Positions 11,161 through 22,556 are shown, numbered from the stretch's first letter. The stretch: DNA of 64,000 nt from Metridium senile (GCA_949775045.1 OX459102.1:8393073-8457072), one strand, 5' to 3'. Numbers and translations are program-made. The notes: a model not told the origin generated them from the sequence alone.

Positions 11161-11690
11161 ATGCTAAAAAAATTGCATTATATTCCACAGTAGCAATTTT
11201 ATTTCATGGATATAATGTTCGCGCTCTATTCCGCAGTATCAATTTTATTTCATGGATACAGTGTTTGCATTCTATTCCACAGTAGCAATTTGATTCAATT
11301 TCATGGATATAGTGTTTGCGCTCTATTCAACAGTAGCAATTTTATTTTATAAATATAGAGTTCGCGCTCTATTCCACAGTAGCAATTTTGTTTCATGAAT
11401 ATAGTGTTCCGGCGCGCTCTATTCTACAGTAGCAATTTTATTTCATGGATGTAATGTTTGCACTTTTCAACAGTAGCAATTTGATTCTATTTCATCTATA
11501 TAGTGTTTGCGCTCTATTCCACAGTAGCAATTTTATTTCATCGATATAATGTTTGCGCTCTATTCCACAGTAGCAATTTGGTTAATTTTATGGATACAGT
11601 TTTTTTGCGCTCCATTTCACGGATATAGTGTTTGCGCTCATTTCCACATCAATTTGATTTCATTTCGTGGATAAAGTGTCTGCTCTTCGG
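11160..11690. repeat. Minisatellite of about 45-55 bp upstream of receptor B
   Basis: Around ten degenerate units of CGCTCTATTCCACAGTAGCA followed by ATTTTATTTCATGGATATAG and TGTTTG. It lies about 0.8 kb upstream of the receptor B signal-peptide exon. Confidence 0.85.
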
Positions 11691-12434
11691 ATTATGATAT
11701 AATGAATTATTAAACAACCAAAACCCATTTGAAGTTAAATTAAAACTCCGTCGACAAATAATCATTTGGATTAAAGGAGAAATCCTGCCATTGATCAAAG
11801 TCCACAGTCCTTGCCATGTAGTGCTGAACGCTGTGCTAAACCAAAGCAACGCTTCGCAATTGGCATAAATAAGCCAATAGCTGTATGAGAAATATTTACG
11901 TGGACTTTTGTGATTCTAGAATATACAAAACCTTGTTTTTATTTAGACCACAATTCGGTTGGAAACGGTTGGGCTGTTATATAAGGCAAGTGGACTTGTA
12001 ATTATTGACGAAAAGTTACGATTTTAAAAATAATTTGTTGTCGATAATGAAAGTTCAAAATGCTTTTCATTAGAAGTGTTCTCCTATTTGGAAAAATTGT
12101 ATATATTTAATCTATTATTTTTGATTCTTTTAGAAAAACTGTTGTTATGTAATCGTTTTTATCTCTGCTTATGTCCTATATTTAAAAATGATTTTGTTTT
12201 TGCTTACTTTTTTAGTTTTATCGCATCATCTTCTAACTACTCGCAATTATAAACTAACAATTAACCTTCTTTTTGTTGCAAATATGTTCTAACTTTCGTC
12301 TTTTCATGAAATGTTAACACTTTCAAAAAACGTTATTTTTAACTATTTTGTTTTAATTATTTTTAAATTACAACTTTAACTGCATTTGTTTTAAATACAC
12401 GCAAATTGAAATGGCTTTTTTCCTTGCTTTTCAG
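11691..12434. other. Region upstream of receptor B; probable 5' intron
   Basis: AT-rich, no coding exon recognised. It ends in a strong acceptor (pyrimidine-rich tract, ttttcag at 12428-12434), so an upstream noncoding exon or a spliced leader is expected. No core promoter could be identified. Confidence 0.45.
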
Positions 12435-12449
12435 GTGATCTTGTCAAAT

Positions 12450-12499
12450 ATGGCGACTTCGACTTTATTCATTACAATTTTGCTAACACTTGTTCAAAT
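12450..12499 (+). CDS. Receptor B exon 1: signal peptide
   Basis: ATG 15 nt after the ttttcag acceptor, a short hydrophobic leader, donor GTAAGT, phase 2 out. The same 15-nt spacing and phase occur in receptor C exon 1. Confidence 0.85.
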
Positions 12500-15400
12500 G
12501 TAAGTATTTTATTGTGACTTTTTATAGAATAGCTATTGAAAATATCCTATATTTTTCAGTGAATGCGACGAAACGAGTTGTCGTCGGACAAAGTAAAATA
12601 AATATCTTAAATCTCTAGTAAAATCTTTGAACTTTTTAGCGGGCATTTTTACAATTGTTTTCCAAAACCTGAAGTGTACTTTCACAATATTTTGAAAGAG
12701 AAATTTAAAAAGATCCCAAACCTTTCCAACAGTGTTAATGTACAACACTTTTAATCAATAGATTCAATTACCCATAATTCTGAATTTTCACTTCAAATTG
12801 GACCGAAACTACTTCAAGATATTGAAATTGTCGATTGATTTTGATTGTTTTTGTGCATGGTGTTGATTGTCGGGTCAATAAAAAGGATCCTAAATCAAAG
12901 TTACAACGGTTAAATTCGAGAACATTTATAATCATGATCATCAAAATGAAGTGGGTTTGTTTGATTTGAATTCATCTTCTTGTTGCTTTTTTTGTGGAAA
13001 ATACAGTTGTTTTCATTTGATCTTTATGACGCATGCAAGTGTTTACAAATATAAACATATATTAATGTAGCTGATTAGAGAAGAGAGCAAAGCAAAGCAA
13101 AGCAAAGCAAAGCAATTAAAGCAAAGCAATTAAAGCAAAGCAAAGCAAAGCAAAGCAAAGCAAAGCAAAGCAAAGCAAAGCAAAGCAAAGCAAAGCAAAG
13201 CAAAGCAAAGCAAAGCAAAGCAAAGCAAAGCAAAGCAAAGCAAAGCAAAGCAAAGCAAAGCAAAGCAAAGCAAAGCAAAGCAAAGCAAAGCAAAGCAAAG
13301 CAAAGCAAAGCAAAGCAAAGCAAAGCAAAGCAAAGCAAAGCAAAGCAAAGCAAAGCAAAGCAAAGCAAAGCAAAGCAAAGCAAAGCAAAGCAAAGCAAAG
13401 CAAAGCAAAGCAGTGGGAAGGAAAGGAAAGCAAAGCAAAGCAAAGCAAAGCAAAGCAGTGGGAAGGAAAGGAAAGGAAAGCAAAACTCGTCAAATATTAC
13501 TGCAGATTTAATTCAATATTCATGTCGTCTAAAAATAGTTTTGATATGCCGCTAATTGTGCGGTAATCAGTTACATTAACTCGTGGGAGCGAATGTACAC
13601 GGTGGTAAATTCGAGAAAAAAATGTTTCGTGGTTGCGAGTTGACCATGCAGAATTTGCACGAATGCATAAAAATGTATCTCAAAATTGTTTTAAATGCAA
13701 ATGAATCCACCCATGGCTTAAGGCGTTAATCCTTCGTCGGAGAAAAAAATGATTACTTATACACCGTATAAAGGAGAGCTGTCAGCCGTGCATATAAATG
13801 TTCAAATTGCACCATCCCAATTGCTCGCCAGCAAAACACTTGTGCATTTTTGTAGTTTATATATATGCAAGTTGAAAATATATATTTTCGAGCTGAAAAA
13901 GTATTTTTAATGTGCTTTAACCTTCATAGATTTGTGATTGCACTAACCTAATTGCTTGCCAGCAAAGCTTTTATGGACAGTATAAAGTTTAATTTGAGCT
14001 GAAAAAGTATTTTTAATGTGTTTTAACCTTCAGGCTATTTCATCGACAAAATCTATGAAGTAATTCGTTCTATCTTAAGAAAAATATATCAATTATTTGA
14101 TAGCATCTCTGTGTGGAATGGATTTAACGAGGAACGCTAAATTCAAATTAAAGTTAAACCACAATTCAATATGCGGTTTGTCTTGCAATTAAAACATGCT
14201 ACAATTTATCGCATCAAATTGTTAGGTTGATAAGGTTTGAACTATTTTAAGATAGATTAGTCATTGTGATAAAATTCCAAGACAGAAGATCGAGGCGCTG
14301 TTAGACTGTCCAATGTTTGTAGCAGCTTGTCTCGCTATGCTTCTGAGATTCAAGTTGCTGGAGGGGTAATACACCGTGCAATAGCGTTGCAAGCTGCTGA
14401 GGTCCATTGCGAAAATTAGAACTGAACTCTGGTTTGTACAATGCAAACAAAAATGCGAGACGGCCTCTGTTACACTGTTCAATTCTTCAGCAATTTGTGT
14501 TGCAACGGCATTCCGAGGCAAGTTGCTGGGGAGGTGATGCACAGTGCAATGGTGCTGCAAGCTGCTGGGTTCCTTTGCGAAAAGTAGACTGAAGTGAACT
14601 CTGTTTTGTGCAATGCCGTCTGCAACAACAACAAAAATGCGTTCAAAAGTTCATTGTGCAATTCTTCAGCAATTTGTGTCGCAACGGCATTCCGAGGCAA
14701 GTTGCTAAAAATATTACACACTGTATAGTAATTACAGCGCTTTATGTATTAATCAAAAACAATTAGTTTAAGAGTAATGCCGCAAATGTGGGATCTTGAT
14801 CTTGAATGGACGAATAAATGAACTTACGAATGAATGGATGGATGAAAGGATGAATAAAAAGATGAATGGATGAATGAACGTACGAATTAATGAATGGATG
14901 AATGAATAAATGGATGAAAGGATGAATGAATGAACCTACGAATTAATGGATGAAAGGATGGATGAAAGGATCTATAGATTTATGACTAATGAATGAACAA
15001 ATAAAGAAATACAAAACTATTCTACGTATAATTTCATATATGCGATTCTGTTAATTACTTACTTTACTTTGAAATAATTGCTTATTGTCTGTAGGACAAA
15101 CGGTGATTCAGATGTGGGCACGCTGTTACCCACGGGGTACCAGAAAGGACAACGCCCACACTCAAGAGGTAAATAAAAAATATTCACATTTCTTATTTCT
15201 TGCAATTTCATTTAGAAAGTCCCTAAAATGGAGCAAAATGGTTAAAGTACGCAATTAATAAGAAGAAAAGGCGAGGCATGCGGCCCCAGGAAGTGCAGTC
15301 TTTGCACAAGGCTATCCTCCTCCGCAGGCTGTAACAAAGGAGTTACCTGCGCAGGAGGATAGCACAGGACACAATTTGAAATTGCTAATCATTTTATGAA

Positions 15401-18400
15401 TATTTACCTGAGTGCCGATCCGCACTAGAGACAAAGTTTGCTGTAGGTGTCATGATAATTGTAACAATTTGTCTGACATCTTGGTTCTTTCATCTTCTTT
15501 TGCTAGGTCCACCAGTGAAAGTGGGGGTCACTTTCTACGTAAACTCGTTTGGTAACATCGAAGAAGCACAAATGGTTTGTATTATGTATATAGTAATTAT
15601 GTCAAAATAAATCATTCCTTCCTTCCATCCTTCCTTCCTTCCCTCCTTCCTAACTTCCTTGCCATTCATTATTTCTATCATTCATTCTTTTATTCCTTCA
15701 TTAGTTAGTTCATTTATTCACAATTAGTCCTTATAACTATGGGGTTTGATTTCTTTCACAGGAGTACAAAGTCTTTGGTTACTTTCGTCAATACTGGAAC
15801 GACAATCGTCTCGCTGGAAGAATAAACGAGTCCCTTGTCCTCAAGGGAGAGGATATTGGTAAATTATGGAAACCTGATCCATTCTGTTACAATGCTAGAG
15901 AATCAAGCCTCAGCGCTGGCGATAGTGATATTAATAGTATGATGACAGTAGAACCGAATGGAGATATCGCTTATAGTAGGATGTAAGTTAATTGATCGAT
16001 GATGATGATGATGATGATTATGATGGTCAGGGTGGTGGTACTTATATTGGTGATAGTAGTAATGCTTGTGATTAACATAATGATTGTGTTGTTGATGATG
16101 ATGATGGTGATGATGGTGGTGATGGTGGTGATGATGAAGATGGTGATGATGGTGGTGGTGGTGGTGGTGGTTATGATTGTGATTGAAAAAATGCTAGTGA
16201 TAATGATGATGGTTAACATAATGGTGTTGTTGATGATGATGATGATGATTAACATAATCATGGTGATGTTGATGATGATGGAGATGTTGGAATGGTGATA
16301 GTGATGGTTGTGATGATGATAATGATGATGGTGGTAATGATGATGTTGGTGATGATGATAGTGATGGTTGTGACGATGATGATGGTTGGCGATGATGATG
16401 ATGATGGGGATGATTATAATCATGGTCATGGTCTTGGTCGTGGTGATGATGACAATGATGACGATGGTGATAACGATGACCATGCTGATTTTGATAAAGT
16501 ATGTTGATGCCTTTGCTTGTTTCCAGGACCATCATTGTTGCTAATGATAATGATTATGATGGTGATAATAGTGGTGTTGATGTTGATAGTGATGTTGATG
16601 ATGATGATGATGACGATGGTGATGGTGATGGTGGTGGTGGTGGTGGTGATGATAGTGATGTCGATGATGATGACGATGGTGATGGTGGTGGTGATGATGA
16701 TAGTGATGGTGGTTGTAATGATGGTGGTGTTGGTTGTGGTGATGATAGTGATGATAGTGATGGTGGTTGTAATGATGGTGGTGGTGGTGGTGATGATGAT
16801 AGTGATGGTGGTTGTAATGATGATGGTAGTAGTGAGGGTGATGATGGTAAGGACAATGATGGCTATGTTGATGGTGGTGGTCGTGATGATGTTGATGATG
16901 ATGGTGGTAGTGCTAATGATGAAGACGTTGGCCATAACGATGCTGTTTTAAATGTCTTTGCTTGTCTTCAGGACCATCATTGTTGCTGAATGCGACATGG
17001 ATCTACATGACTTTCCGATGGACATGCAAAAGTGCTACTTAAAATTTAGCAGTTGTAAGTAATTTAGATATATTTTAATAAAAAAACAACTTCCCACTCA
17101 TCAAAATTCTTCCTCTTTCAGTCAGCTACACCGACAAGCACATCAAGATGTTTTGGAAACAGCCAGACACTGTTACAGTTGGAGGAAAGAATCTTGCTCA
17201 GTTTGACTTTACCAAAGTAGTGACCAAGACGTATATAGATCCTTATGCTTTAGGTAGTGTACTGGTGTCTTTATCGTCATCGTTATCTTGATCGATCATC
17301 ATCATCACCATCATCGATAATCGCCATCATCATCACCAACATTATCGTCACCATCACCATCATCAACATCATTATCATCATCTTAATTATCATCACCATC
17401 ATCACTAACATCATCATTCTCATCCCCATCACGACCATTATCATCGACATCATCATCATCATCATCATAATTACTGATTATCCTATTTTGTAATCTCAGG
17501 AAACTTCTCCATCATCGAAGTAGACTTCACCTTTGAACGTCGTCTCGGCTACTTCCTAATCCAGGTGTACGCACCAGACATCTTCATCGTGGTATTAAGC
17601 TGGATCGTGTTCTGGATGGACAGGAACGACATGGGTAATCGTATGGCGTTGGGTATCACCACTATTCTGACTATCATGTTCCTGATGGGGTCTATCAATG
17701 CTGCTATGCCTCGTGTTAGCTACCCTAAAGCCCTTGACTGGTATCTCATGATATCGTTCACTCTCGTGTTTATGTCGTTGATTGAGTGTACCGTGGTGTT
17801 TGTGTTGGCTGGGATGGCGAAAGAGGCTCAAGAAAAAGAAGAGGAGAAGATAGAGGAAGAACAAAATGAGGTTCGTTTCATAATCGTCGACTTCATTGTT
17901 ATCAACATCATCGATATCATCACCATAACCATTATCATTATCATTATAATTCGAGAGGGCACTAGTTGTACGCTTCGGGTAATGGGCTCCTGATTGTGAT
18001 GATAAGGACTAGTTTCAAGTTACAAATTTATTCAAAAGTTACAGCAGCATATATACATTATAATTATTGTCAATTGTTAATAAGTTGTTTCTGTATATAT
18101 ATGTTTATATTGTTTAATTACAATAATAATAATATTTACATCCAAACTTTCAGCCTTCTGAAGTTGAATCCGAGAAGAAAGAAGAAGAAAAAGAAATCCG
18201 TGTGATCAAAGAATGCGACAAAAGCTGTAGTCATCGCATTCTCTGGATCACCGACAACCCAAAATACTGCATGAGGGATGGTGCGGAGTTTCTCGACCTC
18301 TCCCACGATCCTCCAAGACGATCTGGACCCTCGCCCATCCTTGGTGTGCCACGTCTCTGTACGATCAAACACGGGAGTACTGAGCACGAGTTTGTGATGC

Positions 18401-18597
18401 CTCGTCTTTGTGGAAGTATGCGAAATATCCAGAAAAGGAAGTTCGAGGTCCCGGAGTCCGTGCGAAAGTTTTTAAAAAGGTTTAAAAGCCTGCAGGGGAT
18501 TGACCAAGTCGTTGATTCAGCCTGCAAGTATCTCTTCCCGTCCGTCTTTCTCTTGTTCAATATTGTATACTGGGCGATATATCTTAATAAATTCTGA
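12450..18597 (+). CDS. Receptor B: complete Cys-loop ligand-gated ion channel subunit, 480 aa
   Basis: Subunit of a pentameric ligand-gated ion channel. Coding exons: 12450-12499, 15095-15168, 15507-15574, 15762-15982, 16972-17054, 17122-17253, 17500-17870 and 18154-18597; all GT-AG, sum 1443 bp. The start is chosen because it opens a signal peptide (MATSTLFITILLTLVQ). Domains: N-terminal strand with FYVNSFGNIEEAQ at about 50-63, loop D FRQYWND at about 72-78, loop A KPDPFCYNAR, Cys loop C145-C159, M1 about 225-248, GNR at 255-257, M2 257-276, M3 about 288-312, M4 about 459-478 (FNIVYWAIYL). The M3-M4 loop is long (about 145 aa) and opens with a Glu/Lys-rich stretch. Loop-B Glu of GABA/glycine receptors is Ser here; loop-D Arg is present. 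Ligand unknown; permeant ion uncertain because PAR is replaced by GNR. Confidence 0.94.
13078..13490. repeat. (AAAGC)n pentanucleotide microsatellite
   Basis: Nearly perfect AAAGC array of about 400 bp, with AATTAAAGC interruptions at the left and GTGGGAAGG interruptions at the right. Confidence 0.97.
14290..14715. repeat. Diverged tandem repeat of about 180 bp
   Basis: Three degenerate units containing TTCAGCAATTTGTGT, CGGCATTCCGAGGCAAGTTG and CAGTGCAATGGTGCTGCAAG. No gene recognised despite short open frames on both strands. Confidence 0.7.
14810..14990. repeat. (GAATGGAT)n-like tract
   Basis: Degenerate 4/8-bp repeat of GAAT, GGAT and GAAAG words, inside receptor B intron 1. Confidence 0.85.
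15095..15168 (+). CDS. Receptor B exon 2: N-terminal variable segment
   Basis: Acceptor tgtctgtag, donor GTAAAT, phase 2 in and 1 out. Encodes TNGDSDVGTLLPTGYQKG, a polar linker. It is least conserved between B and C (74 against 89 bp). Confidence 0.85.
15302..15370. repeat. Hairpin in receptor B intron 2
   Basis: GCTATCCTCCTCCGCAGG pairs with CCTGCGCAGGAGGATAGC around a short loop. Confidence 0.75.
15507..15574 (+). CDS. Receptor B exon 3: first beta strands
   Basis: Acceptor tttgctag, donor GTTTGT, phase 1 in and 0 out. Encodes PPVKVGVTFYVNSFGNIEEA, matching the family pattern V-x-V-x-(F/Y)-V-x-S-(F/I)-G. 68 bp, identical to receptor C. Confidence 0.92.
15762..15982 (+). CDS. Receptor B exon 4: loops D and A
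   Basis: Acceptor tttcacag, donor GTAAGT. Carries FRQYWND, the sequon NES, PDPFCYNARES and PNGDIAYSR. 221 bp as in A and C. Confidence 0.94.
15995..16930. repeat. (GAT/GGT)n microsatellite filling receptor B intron 4
   Basis: An almost continuous GAT/GGT tract split by a duplicated splice-acceptor segment (16511-16542). It keeps one reading frame (Asp/Gly-rich) open from the duplicated acceptor into exon 5. Confidence 0.92.
16511..16542 (+). pseudogene. Partial duplicate of the receptor B exon 5 acceptor
   Basis: 32 bp matching 16956-16987 with two mismatches: the pyrimidine tract, the CAG and the first 16 coding bases (GACCATCATTGTTGCT), after which the sequence turns into GAT repeat. It could act as a cryptic acceptor in the correct phase. 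Confidence 0.85.
16972..17054 (+). CDS. Receptor B exon 5: Cys loop
   Basis: Acceptor gtcttcag, donor GTAAGT. Encodes ECDMDLHDFPMDMQKC. The last 16 nt of intron plus the first 16 nt of this exon are duplicated 445 bp upstream at 16511-16542. Confidence 0.94.
17122..17253 (+). CDS. Receptor B exon 6: loops B to C
   Basis: Acceptor ctctttcag, donor GTAGTG (weaker than its neighbours). Encodes FSYTDKHIKMFW and TKTYIDPYALG. 132 bp, one codon longer than in A and C. Confidence 0.9.
17290..17478. repeat. (ATC)n microsatellite in receptor B intron 6
   Basis: ATC/ACC trinucleotide tract immediately before the M1-M3 exon, in the same place and orientation as in receptor A. Confidence 0.92.
17500..17870 (+). 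CDS. Receptor B exon 7: M1-M3 and start of the cytoplasmic loop
   Basis: Acceptor taatctcag, donor GTTCGT. Encodes ERRLGYFLIQVYAPD, the GNR filter, M2, M3 and an EKEEEKIEEE segment. Bases 17596-17759 nearly match receptor A 3282-3445. Confidence 0.93.
18154..18597 (+). CDS. Receptor B exon 8: cytoplasmic loop and M4
   Basis: Acceptor actttcag, phase 0, stop TGA 18595-18597. Begins PSEVESEKKEEEKEIRV, then a Cys/Pro-containing loop and M4 (YLFPSVFLLFNIVYWAIYL). Confidence 0.93.
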   Translation, partial: PSEVESEKKEEEKEIRVIKECDKSCSHRILWITDNPKYCMRDGAEFLDLSHDPPRRSGPSPILGVPRLCTIKHGSTEHEFVMPRLCGSMRNIQKRKFEVPESVRKFLKRFKSLQGIDQVVDSACKYLFPSVFLLFNIVYWAIYLNKF

Positions 18598-19125
18598 GTG
18601 TCTTGAAAGGGCCATTTCGATACCACTTGGAACTAAAGGTGATGCTTTATGAGCTGCTTCTGAACCGCCTCGAAAATCCCTTCGAATTGACTCTCAGACG
18701 CTCTCAGAGTCAGGACTGAGATCCCAAGATGTGAATAAGCGACTAACATAAACGCTGTCATGGTTTTTAAACCATGATATTAAAATATCTCTAATCTTAT
18801 CTGGGTCTGATTCAAAGCTTTTCTCGATATTCTGAGAACTGAGATCCTTGATCTCGTTATCGCCGGACGTTACTTACTGTTAGGTTACTCGGGTTTAAGT
18901 ATACCCACTCTTTTACTTCTTTTTACTGGGACAACCCTTGTAGTTTCACTAATGTTTAAGTTAAACAAATCCTTATAAAATCCTCTACACTACTCCGGAT
19001 AGGTTTGTAAACAGAGTTTTATTTATTCGGTATTCGGCTAGGCCTTCCGTTAACCAGTTCCCAGCTATCGCAAACGCGCTCTGTTCTACGAAAACGTAGC
19101 GTTTTTGCAAATGGTCTTCAAATTA
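18598..19125. other. 3' flank of receptor B
   Basis: No gene seen. ATTAAA at 18779-18784 follows the small palindrome CATGGTTTTTAAACCATG and is a possible polyadenylation signal. Confidence 0.4.
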
Positions 19126-19560
19126 GATAAATTTTAAAAGACCGGCTAACCGGCTTGTGTGGACGCGGATTTTGTGAACACGTTCTTCAAAGTAGATAAA
19201 TTTTAAAAGGCCGGCTAACCGGCTTGTGTGGACGCGGATGTTTTTGAATACGGTATTCAAAGTAGATACATTTTAAAAGACCGGCTAACCGGCTTGTGTG
19301 GACGTGGATCTTTTTGGCAACAAATCTTTATGATTGAAGACGGAACTTTATGAATACGGAGCTTTTTGAAAACGGTCTCCACAATGTAGATATGTGAAAA
19401 CGCTGCATAAACGACGCGCTGATTTTTTTGAGAAGGGATAAATGTATTTGAAGACGTTAGCTAACCGGCGTAGTGTGGAAGCGAAACATTTCATCATTTT
19501 TCATGGAAAGATATTCGTTTTGGATTTTATCCGGCGTAGGGTGGACGGGGTTTTTGGTAA
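19126..19560. repeat. Minisatellite of about 64 bp
   Basis: At least three close units containing CCGGCTAACCGGCTTGTGTG and GTAGATA(A/C)ATTTTAAAAG, plus more degenerate copies to 19560. The core CCGGCTAACCGGC is itself palindromic. Confidence 0.85.
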
Positions 19561-19605
19561 ATTGATGGTGATAAAACTCTTTTAAGATAATACTCCAATT
19601 TCACG

Positions 19606-19925
19606 CCGTTGTGTATCACCGCTGTATAATATTTGACAAAAGGTGCATTTATGCAGGTCTCGATCTGTTGTCAGAATATTCGATTCACAACTCATTAATA
19701 GAAAAATAAAATAAAAAACACAATAGTAAAAAGTTTTTAGCTTCAAACAAATTACAGAATGATGAAGAGGAGTCTTAAAAGCGACTAGTGCCCAGTCCCA
19801 CTCGTCCAAAACCGCTTGTAGCGCCTTAAAAATACAATAGAAAACACAATTGAATTTACTCTGAATTGAGGCTATCCCTGTGCAAATGCTCCTTTTGTCA
19901 AATAGTACAGCCATTCTAGATAACA
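19606..19925. mobile_element. Fold-back family R, copy 1
   Basis: Left end CACCGCTGTATAATATTTGA then CAAAAGGTGCATTTATGC. Right end GTGCAAATGCTCCTTTTGTC then AAATAGTACAG. Copy 2 is at 43319-43525. Confidence 0.7.
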
Positions 19926-19984
19926 CGAAACTGGTTCGTGGAAATTCGTGATCGGTACCCCCTCTTCCCCACTCTGCTCACAAC

Positions 19985-20680
19985 TATGATGTATTAGTAT
20001 GTAATGTAGCATGTGTTGATTTCACATCATCTCGCAGCGCTTTGAAATTAACTATATGTACGAACCGCTATTTAAGGTGCACACTGCAGTCACGCGACTT
20101 ACAATCATGAGGGTTTAGTAAGTAATGTAATGTTTGCTGATATATAGCCCATTTCACATCGCCTCGCTGCGCTTTGAAATCAGCTATATGTACAAACCGA
20201 CAAGGTGCACACTGCAGTCACGCGGCTTACAATCATGAGGGCTTAGTAAGTAATGTAATGTGTGCTTATATATAGCCCATTTCACATCGCCTCGCTGCGC
20301 TTTGAAATCAGCTATATGTACAAACCGACAAGGTGCACACTGCAGTCACGCGGCTTACAATCATGAGGGCTTAGTAAGTAATGTAATGTGTGCTTATATA
20401 TAGCCCATTTCACATCGCCTCGCTGCGCTTTGAAATTAGCTATATGTACAAACCGACAAGGTGCACACTGCAGTCACGCGGCTTACAATCATGAGGGCTT
20501 AGTGTGTTTATATCCCCCATTTGGCTTTACAATAAACTATGTATACGGACCGCTATTTTAAAAAGGTGTACACTGCAGCAACGCGGCTTACAATCATAAG
20601 GGTTAATATGTAATGTAATGAGTGCTTATAAAGCTCATTTCGAATTATCTCAATGCGCTTTACAATTAACAATATGTACA
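19985..20680. repeat. 128-bp tandem repeat, four close units plus diverged ends
   Basis: Units begin at about 20101, 20229, 20357 and 20485, each with ACAATCATGAGGG, TATATAGCCCATTTCACATC, GCTGCGCTTTGAAAT and GGTGCACACTGCAGTCACGC. The middle copies are almost identical. Confidence 0.92.
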
Positions 20681-21084
20681 GGAAACAGCTGTCTAAACTC
20701 TACAACGGTCTCCTTTTAAGTAAGCACACTAGCTGTCAACTTGTCTTGTTTAGCGGGTGGTTGATTAATGCCATGGTTTGTTTTACATGGACATGAATCG
20801 TTAAGAACTATGCAAATCTCAGTTTCTTCGAGACTTTTAGTATGAACTGAATATAAACATTACATACTTTTACCCATCTCATTTAATTTTCTGCAAAAGA
20901 GTGATTTTATGGCAGCCATGTTTGTGGGCAAGTACAAAAGCAAGTTTTTGAATGACAAAGTTCCTTGTAGAGAAAAGCTCCATAGCTGACATAAAATCCC
21001 TTCAGTGTCTACTCTGACTGCCATGATCCTTAGCATTAAAACAATAAACTATTTCGATGTGATCTCATAGTGAAATATAGGGCA

Positions 21085-21300
21085 AGAGTCCCCTTCACAG
21101 TTCCCTGCGCCATCTTGAAAGATAGCCGATCCTTTGCATGGAAGCGAGACGAACGTTGATCTTGCAATGATAAGAGACCTTCTAACACCTCGCGGGACCA
21201 TTATTCACGTGCCTCTATCATTGCAAGCTCAACGTTCGTCTCGCTTTGATGCAAAAACCCGGCTACTTTTCAAGATGGTGCAGGGAACTGTGAGGGGGAC
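21085..21300. mobile_element. Fold-back family S, copy 1
   Basis: Inverted arms: CAGTTCCCTGCGCCATCTTG with GCGAGACGAACGTTGATC on the left pairs with CAACGTTCGTCTCGC and CAAGATGGTGCAGGGAACTG on the right. Further copies are at 30605-30690 (partial) and 31133-31350. Confidence 0.85.
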
Positions 21301-22085
21301 TTTTTACCGGAATACGAGGGTGGAGGGAGGAGCGTTTAACGGTAAAGGGAAGGGGTCAAAACGGAATTGATCGAGAAGGAAAAACTAGCAACTCTTCCTT
21401 TCAAACTCTTTGCCACTTATTGCTCGAGTAGACGTTAGCGAAGTATAGAATGAAACATTGGTTATGACAACATTTCAAATTATAATCGGTGATAATGGGC
21501 ACTAAGGTCCTAAAGCTCGTCAAACACATGTCAAGCTAAACGTTTGTCGAGATATTTACTATAAACAAAGTTACTCCATTTGTCCAAGTGGTAGGGGTGA
21601 TGGGCGTACCTTTTAGGGTCCTTTTACAGTTCTGGCTCAAACCTCAGTTACGTAACATGACTCCATACCTGTAAGGGTCATTTTTCCTCTGCTTTGTTTT
21701 AAAAAAAGTTAGCTTGGCTGGGAAGACCATCGCACAGCCGTACCTTTTAGGGGTTGATTTAAAACAGTTATTTTTTATCTGTGCGTACCTTTTAGTGGTC
21801 GTTTCCAAAACCTCCGCCGATCATCCTTACCACTTGGACAAAAAGAGTATCTCCCCGTGCAAAGCATGCATAAACCAAAGTACGAAACAAATTTGGACAT
21901 CCTCCGCTCTCCAACCCTACTATAAAAAAAAATATTGGGCTGTCTTTTACGTCGGAAGTTCCTTTAGCCGAGGCTAGTCTTCCAGAGAGCCATGGTGCTC
22001 TCATTTTACTTCTCTCTCTCCTTCAGTGCTCTGTTTTACGGGTTTTTAAAGCTATACAGAAAGGAGAGAAGTTGAAACAAAGATG
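21301..22085. other. Transposon-derived spacer
   Basis: 21300-21420 is the inverse of 31015-31135, extending family S beyond its hairpin. The rest has repeated GTACCTTTTAG(G/T)G(G/T)(T/C) words around 21600-21800 and no recognised gene. Confidence 0.5.
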
Positions 22086-22161
22086 TGAAGTCACTGGGAA
22101 TCGAACACGGGACCTCTTGCACCGAAAGCCACGCACTAACCAACTGTGCTATTCTTGCTCC
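22086..22161 (-). repeat. tRNA-derived SINE head
   Basis: Reading the minus strand: GGAGCAAGAATAGCACAGTT, then GGTTAGTGCG (an A-box-like block) and, about 35 nt on, GTGTTCGATTCC (a B-box-like block), spaced as in a tRNA. The acceptor-stem ends do not pair and no intact cloverleaf forms, so this is a SINE promoter head rather than a working tRNA. The body would continue toward lower coordinates. Confidence 0.6.
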
Positions 22162-22556
22162 AACTATACGTTGAAAATAGCTCTTGTCCAGCGCGGAAAA
22201 CTGAACTCCAAATTCTACACCACATTGTTACACTTATCAATGTGTTTTTAAGAAATGACCAATTTGACCTATTAGACATTAAGAAAGGCGTACTAAATAC
22301 GCAATTAGTTTCTGAGCTGATCCATGATCCTTTACGCCACTAGCTTGTGTGCTTTTCACGGGTGACAAACTTTCTGGGAAAAGGTGTATTGAAAATATAT
22401 GTTTTTAATGTTGTGTTGCTCATGATGTAATGTTTCAAATCCGAGCTGCTGTATTCTTATATATATGTCTAAAAATCGAGTCATTTTCGGAAGCATTTCT
22501 ATATACGTCACGTGGTACAAATACGTTTCTGGGATTGGTTGTTACCTTCATGAATA

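Larger units (their letters stand above)
12500..15094. other. Receptor B intron 1
   Basis: A 2.6-kb intron with no coding exon seen. It holds (AAAGC)n at 13078-13490, a duplicated segment at 13795-14040 (GCTTGCCAGCAAA and GAGCTGAAAAAGTATTTTT twice), repeats at 14290-14715 (GCAATTTGTGTTGCAACGGC and related) and a GAATGGAT-type tract at 14810-14990. Confidence 0.7.

Noticed and set aside
13075..13493. Long minus-strand frames rich in Cys, Phe, Ala and Leu
   Set aside because: Pure translation of (AAAGC)n, open in all three phases.
19985..20680. Evenly spaced repeats as a CRISPR-like array
   Set aside because: The 128-bp units are repeated throughout with no variable spacers, and the locus is eukaryotic.
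22086..22161. A functional tRNA gene
   Set aside because: The acceptor stem does not pair and no full cloverleaf forms; it is better explained as a SINE head.
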